A DNA stretch of 64,000 nt from positions 34,493-98,492 of the forward strand of contig DFHF01000007.1 of assembly GCA_002371825.1 (NCBI GenBank), in the 5' to 3' direction. Below, piece after piece: positions 15,688-24,883 of the stretch; position 1 is the first letter of the stretch; each line of letters starts with the position of its first letter. The notes under the pieces are model-generated. The model did not search any database and was not told where the DNA came from. It was given only the letters and a program-made list of their open reading frames with translations. The DNA comes from Ruminococcus flavefaciens (GTDB lineage: Bacteria > Bacillota > Clostridia > Oscillospirales > Ruminococcaceae). The translations under genes were made by a program, and so were the position numbers.

Positions 15688-17955
15688 TCAGTCAGACCAC
15701 ATAGGAAGCTGCTTTGCTCCTAAGAGGAACATCTGGATAGCATATGCATCCTTAGGTGTTATAAGTGAACCAGGCATATAGCAGTCTGCGTTCTTGCTGC
15801 CCTGAGGTGTGATATGAGAAGGATCGCTTCCGTTCTCACCGAATCTGTCGCCGTTAGCGAGAGACTGCATTACCAGAACAGCATCGTTCATTCTTACAGA
15901 ATTGCTGCAGTCAGCATCACCGTAAACCTTTACCTCAAGATCAGGTGCAGTTGTTACAATTGTAGTAGTAGTTGTTGTAGTTGCCTTTGTAGTTGTAGTA
16001 GTTGTTGTTGTCTTTGTTGTAGTAGTTGTAGTAGTAGCCTTTGTTGTAGTTGTAGCCTTTGTAGTTGTTGTGATGTTTGAACCGCCGTCCTTGTGGAGAA
16101 CTACCTTCTGGATCTCAACATCGTCACCGTGAGGCCACCAAACGATTGCCTTTACAACAGAACCAACATTTGAAGGAATAGTATAATCTACAGTTGCTAC
16201 CTTATCGGAACCAACCTTTACCTTATCGAACTTATCCTCGAGCCATTCGCCTGTCCATGTACCGAACTCGCCGGCGATCTCAGTGTCGCTGGAGTTTACC
16301 TTTACATAGAGAGTAGCGGACTTAGCACCCTGAGGAGCAAATTCAACGAAGTTGTTTATCTTGCCGTCATCGCCCTTTTCTGTACCAACGTTTGCCATAT
16401 CCTCAGGAAGGAGAACGATATCGTTTCCGCTGCCTGGTCCGGGATCGGGAGTTGTTGTTGTAGTAGTTGTAACTATCGGACCAGGAGTATTCTGAGTTGT
16501 TGTTGTTACTATAGGACCAGGAGTTGAACCGCCCTTATAGATCTTTGTTACGCCTTCGATGCTGTTATCGATAGAACCGGTCTGATAGAAGTGGTAAAGA
16601 CCAGCTGCTGCACCTACGAGACCAGCGTTGTAGTCAACAGCTACCTCGTTACAGATATAGTCAGCCATGTTATCGTGGTAGGAACCGCTTGCATTGCAGG
16701 GACCGCCTACGAGAGCACCGATGAGAGTATGTGAGTTAGGACCATAAGCGCAGAATGGCTGCATATGATCTCCATCCGGATCCCAGCCGTTCATATTGAA
16801 CTGCTCATAGCTTGTATAGCCGGAAGCTGCTCTGTGGTGAGCATTCTTAGCACTGTTGCTTGCGAAGCCTGTTACGAAGCAGGTATTTGCAGGGTTAGCA
16901 CCGAGGATGTAGTTCATCTGGCCCTTAGCCCAATCCTTGTAATCACCGCCTTTATTCTTTGTAGCGATAAGTGCTGTCATCTGCATTGAGCAGTTAAGTC
17001 TTGCGCTGCCCCACTTGTCGAGGAACATATAGTTGCTTCCGCTTGCCTTGCCTGCCATGAAGCCGTTAGCTGCGCTCCAGTCACCTGTGATCTCGCCGTA
17101 GAGACAAGCTGCACCCAGGTGAGTATCGTTCCAGCCGTGAACCCAGCCTACCTTAGGAAGACCTGATTTGAGGTCATTGAGGTAGCTGCTGTCATTTGTA
17201 GCAAGATAAAGCCAGCCTGCAGCCCAAGCCTGATCGTCGTTTACGCTGTTGGAGTTATAGAAGCCCTTATGGCCTTCTCCAACGGGCTGATTGTACTGCT
17301 TTGAGAATTTATAAAGAGCCTTAGCATATGTAAGGTCCTCTTCGTTACCGAAGTTTTTATAGTTTGCTGCAAGAGCTGCTGCATATTCAGCGGCAACATC
17401 ACTTGCACCGCTGCTTGTCCAGAACATCTTTCTGCTGCCCTGCTGCTCCGGAGGTCCCCAGTAGCCATGGTCAGCAGTACCGTCGCCCTTCTGATAGAGG
17501 AAGTTTGTAACGTTTCCGCCGCTGAGCTTTGTGGAATCCTTGAAGAACTTACAGAACTTGTCAGTGATGACCTTGAGGTGATCAGCCTGGCCTGTACCAG
17601 TGAATGCGTCCTTGAACTCATAGTAGCTCCAGCCGAGAGTTGAAGCTGTGAAGCCCTGTGGGAGACCAAACATTGCATGGTCACCGGCATCGTGGAAACC
17701 GCCAGGTACTTCATCGGTAGTATGGCAGTTACTTCTCCATGAGAGTGCACAGTCGGAATTGTTTCCGCACATATTTGCATCATAGAAATAAAGAGAGTAC
17801 TGCAGGAGTCTTGCGTAGTTGTCGTTATCTGCCGCTGTTGCTGAGAGAGAGGGTTCCTGAGTTACTACGGGAGCAACTACAGGGGAAGCAACTGCGGAAA
17901 CAGCGAGGAGGCCGCTGATGATAGTGGACTTAACTTTTGTTAAAGTCTTATGCAT
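15688..17955 (-). CDS. Cellulosomal GH9 cellulase (GH9-CBM-dockerin)
   Basis: A 755-residue secreted enzyme. The signal peptide (about 1-43) leads into a GH9 (alpha/alpha)6 barrel (about 45-465). Catalytic Asp89 and Asp92 lie in GGFHDAGDH and the general acid Glu437 in CNEVAVDYN; HHRAASGY is also conserved. Thr/Pro linkers flank a roughly 115-residue beta-rich module (510-625) with paired aromatics in KAIVWWPHGDD. This module resembles the Ruminococcus CBM79/80-type modules (tentative). A second Thr-rich linker leads to the dockerin (DADCSNSVRMNDAVLVMQ and DCYMPGSLITPKDA). It should cleave cellulose. The start at 17955 is uncertain; a TTG 11 codons upstream is possible. Confidence 0.92.
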   Translation of the reverse strand: MHKTLTKVKSTIISGLLAVSAVASPVVAPVVTQEPSLSATAADNDNYARLLQYSLYFYDANMCGNNSDCALSWRSNCHTTDEVPGGFHDAGDHAMFGLPQGFTASTLGWSYYEFKDAFTGTGQADHLKVITDKFCKFFKDSTKLSGGNVTNFLYQKGDGTADHGYWGPPEQQGSRKMFWTSSGASDVAAEYAAALAANYKNFGNEEDLTYAKALYKFSKQYNQPVGEGHKGFYNSNSVNDDQAWAAGWLYLATNDSSYLNDLKSGLPKVGWVHGWNDTHLGAACLYGEITGDWSAANGFMAGKASGSNYMFLDKWGSARLNCSMQMTALIATKNKGGDYKDWAKGQMNYILGANPANTCFVTGFASNSAKNAHHRAASGYTSYEQFNMNGWDPDGDHMQPFCAYGPNSHTLIGALVGGPCNASGSYHDNMADYICNEVAVDYNAGLVGAAAGLYHFYQTGSIDNSIEGVTKIYKGGSTPGPIVTTTTQNTPGPIVTTTTTTTPDPGPGSGNDIVLLPEDMANVGTEKGDDGKINNFVEFAPQGAKSATLYVKVNSSDTEIAGEFGTWTGEWLEDKFDKVKVGSDKVATVDYTIPSNVGSVVKAIVWWPHGDDVEIQKVVLHKDGGSNITTTTKATTTTKATTTTTTTKTTTTTTTTKATTTTTTTIVTTAPDLEVKVYGDADCSNSVRMNDAVLVMQSLANGDRFGENGSDPSHITPQGSKNADCYMPGSLITPKDAYAIQMFLLGAKQLPMWSD

Positions 17956-18230
17956 TGTTACCACACTTCTTTCATTGTATTCTTTCAAAATCCGCCTATA
18001 ATATGATTATATGCCTGTGTACATTATACAGGTTTTGGACACAAAATTAGTTACAGACAGGTTACTAAATTATTACAATTCGATTAATTTTAACGGTAAA
18101 TTCACAATTTCGTCACATTGTATAAAAATGCTATCACGCTATTGTGCACATTTACATTTACTTTAAGATAACAACTTAACTAATGTTACCACCAGTCAAG
18201 CACTTGTATATAAAATATTTTATCCAATAC
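17956..18230. other. A/T-rich upstream region of the first GH9 gene
   Basis: No open gene is supported. Several TATAAT-like and ATTATA sequences occur, notably 18023-18028 on the minus strand, but none has a convincing -35 box at the right distance. An unusual or activator-dependent promoter is possible. Nothing else is seen here. Confidence 0.4.
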
Positions 18231-18257
18231 AAAAAAGGACGCCAGAGGCGTCCTTTT
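18231..18257 (-). terminator. Terminator of the second GH9 gene
   Basis: Minus strand GGACGCC-TCT-GGCGTCC followed by TTTTTT. Confidence 0.9.
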
Positions 18258-18270
18258 CATTATTATGTTT

Positions 18271-20412
18271 TTACTTTGCCAGTGCATATTCAGGAGTAAG
18301 GTCAGTTATCTTCTTAAGAAGGAACTCCTGTATCTTAAGAGCATCCTTCGGCGATATACCGCTGTTTCTCGCACCGTCAACATTGCCGTTTCTCTTTCCT
18401 CTGAGAGTAAGGTGAGTAGCTTCAGAGCCTTCCTCTCCGTATTTGTCGCCGTTTGACAGGGACTGCATGAGCAGAACTGCGTCATTCATCTTAACATTGC
18501 CGTCAAGGTCTGCATCGCCCCATACGATCTTAGGCTGAAGCTCAAGCTCCAGTGCATATGTATATTCTGTTCTGCCGTCGCTGTCAGGATCGGGCAGCTC
18601 ATAGATGTAATATCCGTTTACAGTGTCACCTTCATAGAACTCTGACATATAAGGATACTGTACTATCTTTGTGTTATCGTCATAGTATATCTTGCTGAGC
18701 GGATCGCCGGGATCTCCTTCAAGAGTTATGCGGCTTCCTTCATACTTTACTATCCTTGCATTTTTTACCTCTACTATTTCAGTTTCCTGCACATATGGTT
18801 TAGTTGTGGTAGTAGTGGTAGTTACAGGCTCAGTTGTTGTGGTAGTAGTTGTAACTATCTCAGAGCCGCTGCCGAAAGTATAGTTCTCATTGATCTCGGA
18901 AGCGCTCTTTTCAACGGACTTTACCGCAGAAGCATCTCCGCCGTATTTGCTTACAAGAGGAGCGCAGGCAAGTACGAAGCAGCCGTTGTAGTCAAGGGCA
19001 GGCTCTGTACAGCTGTAGGAATTCTGGTGATCCTCATAGCCGCCGTTGCTGTCAGGTCCGCCGAGAAGTGCTCCGTAGAGAATGTACTTTGCTGCTGTAT
19101 TGTCAGCAGGATTTCCGCTTCCGGGATTTGAAGCTCTGTGGTGATAGTGGGTAGGATAGCTGTTTCCATATCCTACAAAGTAACTCTTATACTTTGTGGA
19201 GGAATCAAGGATGCAGTCCATCTGATGCTTTGCAGCTGCCTCAAGATTTGAATCGCCGCTTCTCCAGGCTATTCCCTGAAGTGCACAGTTGTATCTTGCT
19301 GAGCCCCAGCCCCAGTTAGCAGCATATTCGCTTGTTGAGAATTTGGCGCCGCCGGTGCCTTCCACCTCTATCTTAGCCTCATGCTTGTACTTGTCTCCGT
19401 CGTAGCCAAGCTCTCCGAGAAGACCGGCATATCCGCTGTATACCTTGTTCCAGCAGTAGAGCCAGCCGTCATAATCGCCGTTGCTGTATGCCTTATCGCC
19501 GCTAAGAGTTACCGGAGGTTTATATCCGGAGGGCAGCTTGCCGCCGTTTTCAGCTACATCGCACCAGAGCTGTCCCCAGGCGATATCGTCCTTGAGAGAA
19601 CCGCTTCCGTCATACATACCGCCTCTGCCCTTTGCATTGTAGGAGGGATATTTAGCTGCAAATGCTGCAAGTGCCTTGCCGTACTTCAGACACTCGGCCG
19701 CATATGCCGGGTCGCTGTCCTTGAATGCCAGCGAGCTTGAACCCAGTGCGGCAGCCATTTCTCCTGCAGAATCAGCTATAGGATTCGAGGGGCTTGCCCA
19801 GTATACAGTTCGGGTCATAGTCTGCACCTCAGGAGCAGTCCATACGCTGTGGTCCTCGCCCTCAGCAGCTATCTGGTCCACATATGCAATAACGTTTCCG
19901 CTGTCATCGAGGAATGTTGTCTTCATAAAGTAGTCGCAGGCATTTCTGAGGATATATTTAAGGTGGTCAGTACACTCAGCCTTCTCGAAAGCGTCCGGAT
20001 ATGAGAAGTATGACCATGCCAGTGAAGTAGTGGCAAATCCTATGGTCATGGAGAACTTGATGTGGTCTCCTGCGTCATGATATCCGCCGGAAGCATCAAC
20101 TATGGATGAGCCTTCGTTTGCAGCCTTTACAGCAGCTTTTTCGCTGGCTGAAAGTCCCACAGCCTTTTCAAGGTCGGCTTGTCCGTCGTAGGTATGGCAG
20201 TCCTGTCTCCATGTGAGAGGACCTCCTGTAATGTTCTTGCCGCAGGCATTTGCGTCGAAGAAATAAAGCGAGAGAGCAAGTGCCTCAGCGTAATTCTGGT
20301 CTCCGGCAGCATTGGTAACAGGTGCCGAGGATGCGGCAGGTATTGCTGATGCCATTATTGCTGTGCTCAGCAGGCCGGTGACCGTCTTTTTAATTTTTGA
20401 TCTCAGTGACAT
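18271..20412 (-). CDS. Cellulosomal GH9 cellulase (GH9-X-dockerin)
   Basis: A 713-residue secreted enzyme. A signal peptide (about 1-35) leads into a GH9 barrel (about 38-510), with Asp113/Asp116 in GGYHDAGDH, Glu470 in SCTEPALDYNG and THYHHRASNPGSG. An insertion of about 30 residues (75-105) lies just before the catalytic Asp motif. A Thr-rich linker (519-538) is followed by an unrecognised roughly 85-residue module (545-628) rich in Tyr, Glu and Asp, then a dockerin (630-700; DADLDGNVKMNDAVLLMQ, second loop NGNVDGARNSGISPKDA). It differs from its GH9 neighbour in lacking the CBM, so the two probably differ in mode of attack. Each has its own terminator. Confidence 0.92.
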   Translation of the reverse strand: MSLRSKIKKTVTGLLSTAIMASAIPAASSAPVTNAAGDQNYAEALALSLYFFDANACGKNITGGPLTWRQDCHTYDGQADLEKAVGLSASEKAAVKAANEGSSIVDASGGYHDAGDHIKFSMTIGFATTSLAWSYFSYPDAFEKAECTDHLKYILRNACDYFMKTTFLDDSGNVIAYVDQIAAEGEDHSVWTAPEVQTMTRTVYWASPSNPIADSAGEMAAALGSSSLAFKDSDPAYAAECLKYGKALAAFAAKYPSYNAKGRGGMYDGSGSLKDDIAWGQLWCDVAENGGKLPSGYKPPVTLSGDKAYSNGDYDGWLYCWNKVYSGYAGLLGELGYDGDKYKHEAKIEVEGTGGAKFSTSEYAANWGWGSARYNCALQGIAWRSGDSNLEAAAKHQMDCILDSSTKYKSYFVGYGNSYPTHYHHRASNPGSGNPADNTAAKYILYGALLGGPDSNGGYEDHQNSYSCTEPALDYNGCFVLACAPLVSKYGGDASAVKSVEKSASEINENYTFGSGSEIVTTTTTTTEPVTTTTTTTKPYVQETEIVEVKNARIVKYEGSRITLEGDPGDPLSKIYYDDNTKIVQYPYMSEFYEGDTVNGYYIYELPDPDSDGRTEYTYALELELQPKIVWGDADLDGNVKMNDAVLLMQSLSNGDKYGEEGSEATHLTLRGKRNGNVDGARNSGISPKDALKIQEFLLKKITDLTPEYALAK

Positions 20413-20505
20413 AGTTTAACTCCTTTCATTATTGCAGGGGATCGAAATCGTGAGTATTCCGCAGTATCTGCACTAACTGCACATAAATACTCATTTTATA
20501 ATCTC

Positions 20506-20628
20506 ATTATACCATATAAGCGAAGCGCATATGGTATAATTGCCCGATTGCAGGGAGCAAATCTTTGATTTGCGTATCTGCAAGGGCTTTAAGATCAAGT
20601 ATAATGAATGCTCTTGCATTCATTATAC
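20506..20628. repeat. Cluster of palindromes upstream of the second GH9 gene
   Basis: Three inverted repeats lie in 123 bases. ATTATACCATAT (20506-20517) pairs with ATATGGTATAAT (20529-20540). GCAAATC (20557-20563) pairs with GATTTGC (20567-20573). GTATAATGAATGC (20599-20611) pairs with GCATTCATTATAC (20616-20628), a 13-bp stem with a TCTT loop. The string ATTATACCATATAAGC occurs in the first and again right after the third. No open reading frame is present. It may be a small mobile palindromic element or a regulatory region for the flanking genes. Confidence 0.6.
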
Positions 20629-20799
20629 CATATAAGCTCAACAATTTGTTACAAATTTGTGTACAAATCACAAATACAATTCATTTTCGGCAAACATAGC
20701 AATATCAGCACATTTTTATTGTGTATCATTACCAGATTTTTTTCGTTGCTTTTCGTATAAGCTCCGCACTGATACTCACTGAGAGCTATATGCGTTGAT

Positions 20800-20877
20800 T
20801 TCACATTTCTCCGTGAGAAGCATATAATACAGCGAGGGAGGGAAGCTCTCCCTCCCGAAATCAGGCGGCTAACGCCT
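20800..20877 (+). promoter_or_regulatory. Promoter and structured leader of the DUF11 gene
   Basis: TTCACA (20800-20805) and TATAAT (20823-20828) are 17 bases apart. The transcript would begin at a GC-rich hairpin, GGGAGGG (20836-20842) with CCCTCCC (20850-20856), followed by a second small stem, AGGCG (20863-20867) with CGCCT (20873-20877), that ends three bases before the GGAGG ribosome site. The double stem may stabilise the message or control translation. Confidence 0.55.
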
Positions 20878-20892
20878 AATGGAGGTATTATT

Positions 20893-21753
20893 ATGGCTTC
20901 TTTCTTCAATCAGGCAACACTCTCCTATAATGGAACAGTGACCTCTTCAAATATCACGACCGGCGAGATACTCGAAGTTCTCTCCGCCACAAAGACTGCC
21001 GTTACAAACACCTATAATACCGGCGATGAGATAGTATTTGCTGTAAATATCGTAAACAGCGGCTCTGCTTCACTCAACGGCCTCACTATGACTGACGACC
21101 TGGGCGCTTACAGCTTTGGTGAGCCTCCTGCTCAGGCAGTCCCCCTGACCTATACCGAAGGCTCTGTGCGTTATTTTGTCAACGGTATCCCTCAGCCTGC
21201 TCCCGCAGTTGCTTCTGTCTATCCGCTGACATTTACCGGTCTCAGTGTACCGGCAGGCGGAAATGCTGCATTGATCTATGCTGCAAGAGTAAATGAATAC
21301 GCTCCCCTTGGTGAAGGTGCCTCTGTGACAAATACTGCCGAGATAAACGGTACAGGCATTACAGCTGTTTCTGCTTTCGAGAGCATCACTCCCACAGATG
21401 GAGCTGTCCTGACTATAAGCAAGTCCCTCAGCCCTGTAGCTGTTGAGGAGAACGGCTCCGTCACCTATACTTTCACTATACAGAACTCAGGCAGCGAAGC
21501 TGCCGGCGCAGCAGATGACGTGATCTTCACTGACACCTTCACACCTGTTCTTACCGGACTTTCTGTATCCTTCAACGGTACTCCCTGGTCACAGGGAACT
21601 GACTACTCATATGACGAGACCTCCGGTGCTTTCTCATCTCTGCCCGGTCAGATAACCGTTCCTGCGGCTTCATTCTCTCAGGACCCCGATACCGGAGTCT
21701 GGAGCGTTCAGCCCGGTATCAGCACACTCACTATCACAGGAAATATAAGCTGA
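20893..21753 (+). CDS. DUF11-repeat protein without signal peptide
   Basis: A 286-residue protein made of beta-sandwich repeats of the DUF11 type. One repeat at about residues 30-155 has the typical AVTNTYNTGDEIVFAVNIVNSG and LNGLTMTDDLGAYSFG segments; a second at 165-285 has ISKSLSPVAVEENGSVTYTF and TIQNSG. DUF11 domains normally occur in long cell-surface proteins, yet this one starts MASFFNQATLSYNGTV with no export signal or anchor. Small stand-alone proteins of this form occur in other Clostridia and have no known role. GGAGG precedes the ATG. Confidence 0.8.
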   Translation: MASFFNQATLSYNGTVTSSNITTGEILEVLSATKTAVTNTYNTGDEIVFAVNIVNSGSASLNGLTMTDDLGAYSFGEPPAQAVPLTYTEGSVRYFVNGIPQPAPAVASVYPLTFTGLSVPAGGNAALIYAARVNEYAPLGEGASVTNTAEINGTGITAVSAFESITPTDGAVLTISKSLSPVAVEENGSVTYTFTIQNSGSEAAGAADDVIFTDTFTPVLTGLSVSFNGTPWSQGTDYSYDETSGAFSSLPGQITVPAASFSQDPDTGVWSVQPGISTLTITGNIS

Positions 21754-21825
21754 ATATAAGGGCCTGAGCCTTCCGCTGCTTTTCAGTTTATTTCCGTAAA
21801 GCCATTGAGCTTGCGGTCTGAAGCC

Positions 21826-21861
21826 TGAGCGCTCTGAAAACGATCAGGGCGCTCATTTTTT
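21826..21861 (+). terminator. Terminator after the DUF11 gene
   Basis: TGAGCGCTCTG (21826-21836) pairs imperfectly with CAGGGCGCTCA (21845-21855), followed by TTTTTT. The sequence continuing to 21875 (TATGAACGCCCTGTATG) resembles part of the palindromic core of the MITE copies at 37738-43323 and 61904-62201. Confidence 0.75.
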
Positions 21862-21898
21862 ATGAACGCCCTGTATGTAATATTTACACTATATCATC

Positions 21899-24001
21899 TT
21901 ATTTCCGTCTGCTGCGTATTATCGAACGGCTGCACAGATAGGTTATTACAAAATAGCCTCCGTAGATAAATACTACCATTGCTGCTGTGGCGATTATTGA
22001 AGACATCATGCGCTGTGATGCGAACAATCCGATCATCAGCGGCTTTGCGAATCTGATGCCATAAACAGAATGTATCACTGCAAGCAGCAGAGGCAGCAGG
22101 AAAACTGTTCCGGTCTGAATAAACAGCGAGCATGATATCGACTTCTCCTCTGCGCCTACCTTTCTCAGCATCTCATACCTCTCAACGCTGTCAACAGAAT
22201 CCGAGAGCTGTTTCAGTGCGATTATCGCAGCACAGGTTATCAGGAATATCAGTCCAAGATAAAGTCCTATAAATGTTACCATTGCACCGAGACCTATGGT
22301 CATATCTGATATTCCCACCTTGGTTGTAAAGTATGACATACCGAAAAGCTCTTCTTTTTTATCGGTATAGTTATCCTTTATGAACTCAAATACCTTATCT
22401 CTCATATCCTCATCGACAGCACGTTTTTCCTCCTTGCTGTCCGCCTTGTAGTTTCCGTGGAATGCCCTCATCATGGGTTCACGGCCTTCAAGCACGCTTC
22501 CGTCCACTACCAGTATGCCTGCATTGGTATGATTTGACGTCATATCAACTGCTCCGTACACACTCTCGTCAAATGCGGGAGTGAGCTTATGTCCGGCAAA
22601 GTTTATCTCCTGCCCGTCAGCAGCAGCCTTGTCTAAATATGGGCGGATTATCTTCTCATCAGACAGCACGAAATACTCGTCCCGGCCTATGGACAAAGGT
22701 TCTCTGCCAAAGAGCTCCCACATCTTATTAAAGTCCTCTATGCTTACCACAATGGTCTTGACCTTATCAAGATTATCTATCATATATAATGTATCTTTCT
22801 GATCATAGTATTCGTCAATGTGTGAGCCGAGAAGGTCATCCAAATAAACGATATTCTCTTCATCCTTCCTCTGCGCATACATATTAATAACTGATGTCTC
22901 GCTGAATATGCCGCTGAGGCCTGCTTTTTCCATGATCTCCTCAGGAGTTTCCCTTATGTACTTGTCCTTGTTTTTATTATCATCTGAAATATATGCCTTA
23001 TTTGTTATAACAAGCTCCATATCCGCCGGGCAGCACTCCTTGAATTCCTTGTTGAGAGCATCACGGAATGCAAGTGATATGGATATTGCACATATCGTAC
23101 CAAAGAGTATCAGGCATATTACCGTCATCGATACCACCATGGTATTCATCTTGCTGCTTATCTGTCTGAATGTAAAACAGTTCAGTCCCTTGTAGTAGCC
23201 TCTCCTGAAGGACATGACGATCCTGAGGATAAGTCCCGAAACTGACCAGAATATCAGCAGTGTGCTGACAGCTCCGAGTACTATGCAGACCAGGAGCATT
23301 TTGCCGCTGAGTGAATTGAAATCAAGAACTGTCCTGTATGCGTATATCAGCATAGCAGATGCAGCTGCAAATATAACTACACAGAGCCACGGCGACTTCA
23401 GATGCAGCTTCTCAGCCTTTCTGCCGGTCTGTATAAGGTCTATCAGCTTGCACTTTCCTATCATAAGGCCATTGAACAGCATTACTACTATGTAGGAGAT
23501 ACCGAAGTAAATGGCTGCCATTTTTGCCGCCTTGCAGGATAGAATGAACTTATAGGAATCAAGGTCAGCCTCAAACAGGTCAGCTACAAGGGCACTCATC
23601 AGCTGCGAAAGTCCCACACCAAGGAGCAGTCCTACGCAGAGAGAGCCTATGCCTATGAGCAAAGTCTCCACAAACAGTATGGCTGAGACCTTTCTCTTTC
23701 CCATGCCAAGCATGAGATATATTGCGAATTCCTTTCCCCTTCTCTTCATCAGGAAACGGCTTGCATAAACTATAAGCAGTCCCAGCACCACCGAGACAAA
23801 CCCACTCAGTCCCCTGAGCGTTGCACTTATCATATCATTTATATCGTCCGGAGCGTGAGATTTGAATTTCCTGAATGCCTCCTGCTCCTCTATAGAGTTG
23901 AACAGGTAAAATATTGCAACTCCGATAACTATGGTGAAAAAATACACCGCATAGTCCCTGATGCTCCTGCGAATATTGTTTAAAGACAGCTTAAACAGCA
24001 T
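21899..24001 (-). CDS. Bce-type ABC transporter permease (FtsX/MacB fold)
   Basis: A 700-residue membrane protein with the layout of BceB-like permeases. There is one N-terminal transmembrane helix (about 17-37), groups of helices around 60-80, 110-135, 155-180, 205-225, 235-260 and 285-310, a large extracellular domain of about 220 residues (310-530), and three more helices near the C-terminus. BceB partners detect and remove peptide antibiotics that target lipid II cycle intermediates, and signal to a membrane histidine kinase. It overlaps the ATPase gene by 11 bases. GGAGGTGA lies upstream of the ATG. Confidence 0.88.
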   Translation of the reverse strand: MLFKLSLNNIRRSIRDYAVYFFTIVIGVAIFYLFNSIEEQEAFRKFKSHAPDDINDMISATLRGLSGFVSVVLGLLIVYASRFLMKRRGKEFAIYLMLGMGKRKVSAILFVETLLIGIGSLCVGLLLGVGLSQLMSALVADLFEADLDSYKFILSCKAAKMAAIYFGISYIVVMLFNGLMIGKCKLIDLIQTGRKAEKLHLKSPWLCVVIFAAASAMLIYAYRTVLDFNSLSGKMLLVCIVLGAVSTLLIFWSVSGLILRIVMSFRRGYYKGLNCFTFRQISSKMNTMVVSMTVICLILFGTICAISISLAFRDALNKEFKECCPADMELVITNKAYISDDNKNKDKYIRETPEEIMEKAGLSGIFSETSVINMYAQRKDEENIVYLDDLLGSHIDEYYDQKDTLYMIDNLDKVKTIVVSIEDFNKMWELFGREPLSIGRDEYFVLSDEKIIRPYLDKAAADGQEINFAGHKLTPAFDESVYGAVDMTSNHTNAGILVVDGSVLEGREPMMRAFHGNYKADSKEEKRAVDEDMRDKVFEFIKDNYTDKKEELFGMSYFTTKVGISDMTIGLGAMVTFIGLYLGLIFLITCAAIIALKQLSDSVDSVERYEMLRKVGAEEKSISCSLFIQTGTVFLLPLLLAVIHSVYGIRFAKPLMIGLFASQRMMSSIIATAAMVVFIYGGYFVITYLCSRSIIRSRRK

Positions 24002-24755
24002 CGCTCATGTCACCTCCCAGAAGGGTAACAACATCGATTATCCTGTTGAAAAACTGCTTGCGGCTGTCATCGCCACGGCTGAGCTCACTGAATATCTTTC
24101 CGTCCTTTATGAATATGACCCTCGATGTGTAGCTTGCTGTAAACGAATCGTGAGTTACCATCATTATCGTGGTGCCGTTATTCTTATTGAGATACTCAAA
24201 TCTCTCAAGGAGCATCCTTGCTGACTTGGAATCAAGGGCTCCGGTAGGCTCATCCGCAAGCACAAGCTTCGGCTCTGTGACTATGGCTCTTGCAGAGGCT
24301 ACCCTCTGCTTCTGGCCGCCTGACATCTGATAGGGATATTTCTTCAGAACATCAGTTATTCCGAGCTGCTCGGCAATATTCTTTACAGCCTTATCTATCT
24401 CCCTGACCGGATATTTCTGTATAGAAAGGGCAAGGGAAATATTCTCGTAAGCAGTCAGTGTATCAAGCAGGTTGAAATCCTGGAATATGAATCCAAGCTT
24501 CTCACGGCGGAACTGATTCAGCTTGCGGCCCTTAAGGTGAGTGACATCCGTATCCTCAAGGAAGATATTTCCCGCTGTTACTCTGTCAATGGTGGATATA
24601 CAGTTTAGAAGAGTTGTCTTGCCGCTGCCTGAGGCTCCCATTATAGCCACAAACTCGCCCTCATTAACAGTGAATGAGATATCGTCTATAGCCTTTGTAA
24701 GATTAGACCTGCTCCCGTAGTATTTTTCTATATTTTTTATCTTCAGCAATTCCAT
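23991..24755 (-). CDS. Bce-type ABC transporter ATPase
   Basis: A 254-residue ATPase with Walker A GASGSGKTT (about 40), Q-loop FQDFNLLDTLTAYENI, signature MSGGQKQRVASARAI and Walker B LVLADEPTGALDSKS. The LolD/MacB-type 'FNLLDTLTAYENI' and 'EPTGALD' patterns match BceA subunits. The ATG at 24755 with AAAGGGAGG upstream is chosen over an earlier in-frame codon that lies in the promoter. It is transcribed with the permease downstream from its own promoter with a BceR-type operator. Confidence 0.93.
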   Translation of the reverse strand: MELLKIKNIEKYYGSRSNLTKAIDDISFTVNEGEFVAIMGASGSGKTTLLNCISTIDRVTAGNIFLEDTDVTHLKGRKLNQFRREKLGFIFQDFNLLDTLTAYENISLALSIQKYPVREIDKAVKNIAEQLGITDVLKKYPYQMSGGQKQRVASARAIVTEPKLVLADEPTGALDSKSARMLLERFEYLNKNNGTTIMMVTHDSFTASYTSRVIFIKDGKIFSELSRGDDSRKQFFNRIIDVVTLLGGDMSDAV

Positions 24756-24818
24756 AAAAAACCTCCCTTTTGATGCTGCTCCACCAATCAAGCACTGCTT
24801 AATTGTGGGAACAATGTA

Positions 24819-24881
24819 AGTATACACCATAAGGGAGGCTTTGTCGATATTTTATTGTTACGGAACCTTACATTTTTGTAA
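24819..24881 (-). promoter_or_regulatory. BceR-regulated promoter of the ABC transporter
   Basis: Minus strand TCGACA (24842-24847) and TATACT (24819-24824) are 17 bases apart. Twenty bases upstream of the -35 box is TTACA-TTTT-TGTAA (24868-24881), an exact fit to the TNACA-N4-TGTAA inverted repeat described for BceR-like regulators. The operator starts right after the kinase stop codon, so the neighbouring two-component system probably activates the transporter. Confidence 0.8.
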
Positions 24882-24883
24882 TG

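Noticed and set aside
15955..16075. Tandem GTTGTAGTAG-type repeats that look like a repeat array
   Set aside because: They are the codons of the Thr-rich linker of the GH9 enzyme. There are no equal-length spacers, so this is not CRISPR.
18790..18860. Repeated GTGGTAGTAGTG-type DNA
   Set aside because: It encodes the Thr-rich linker of the second GH9 enzyme, not a regulatory repeat.
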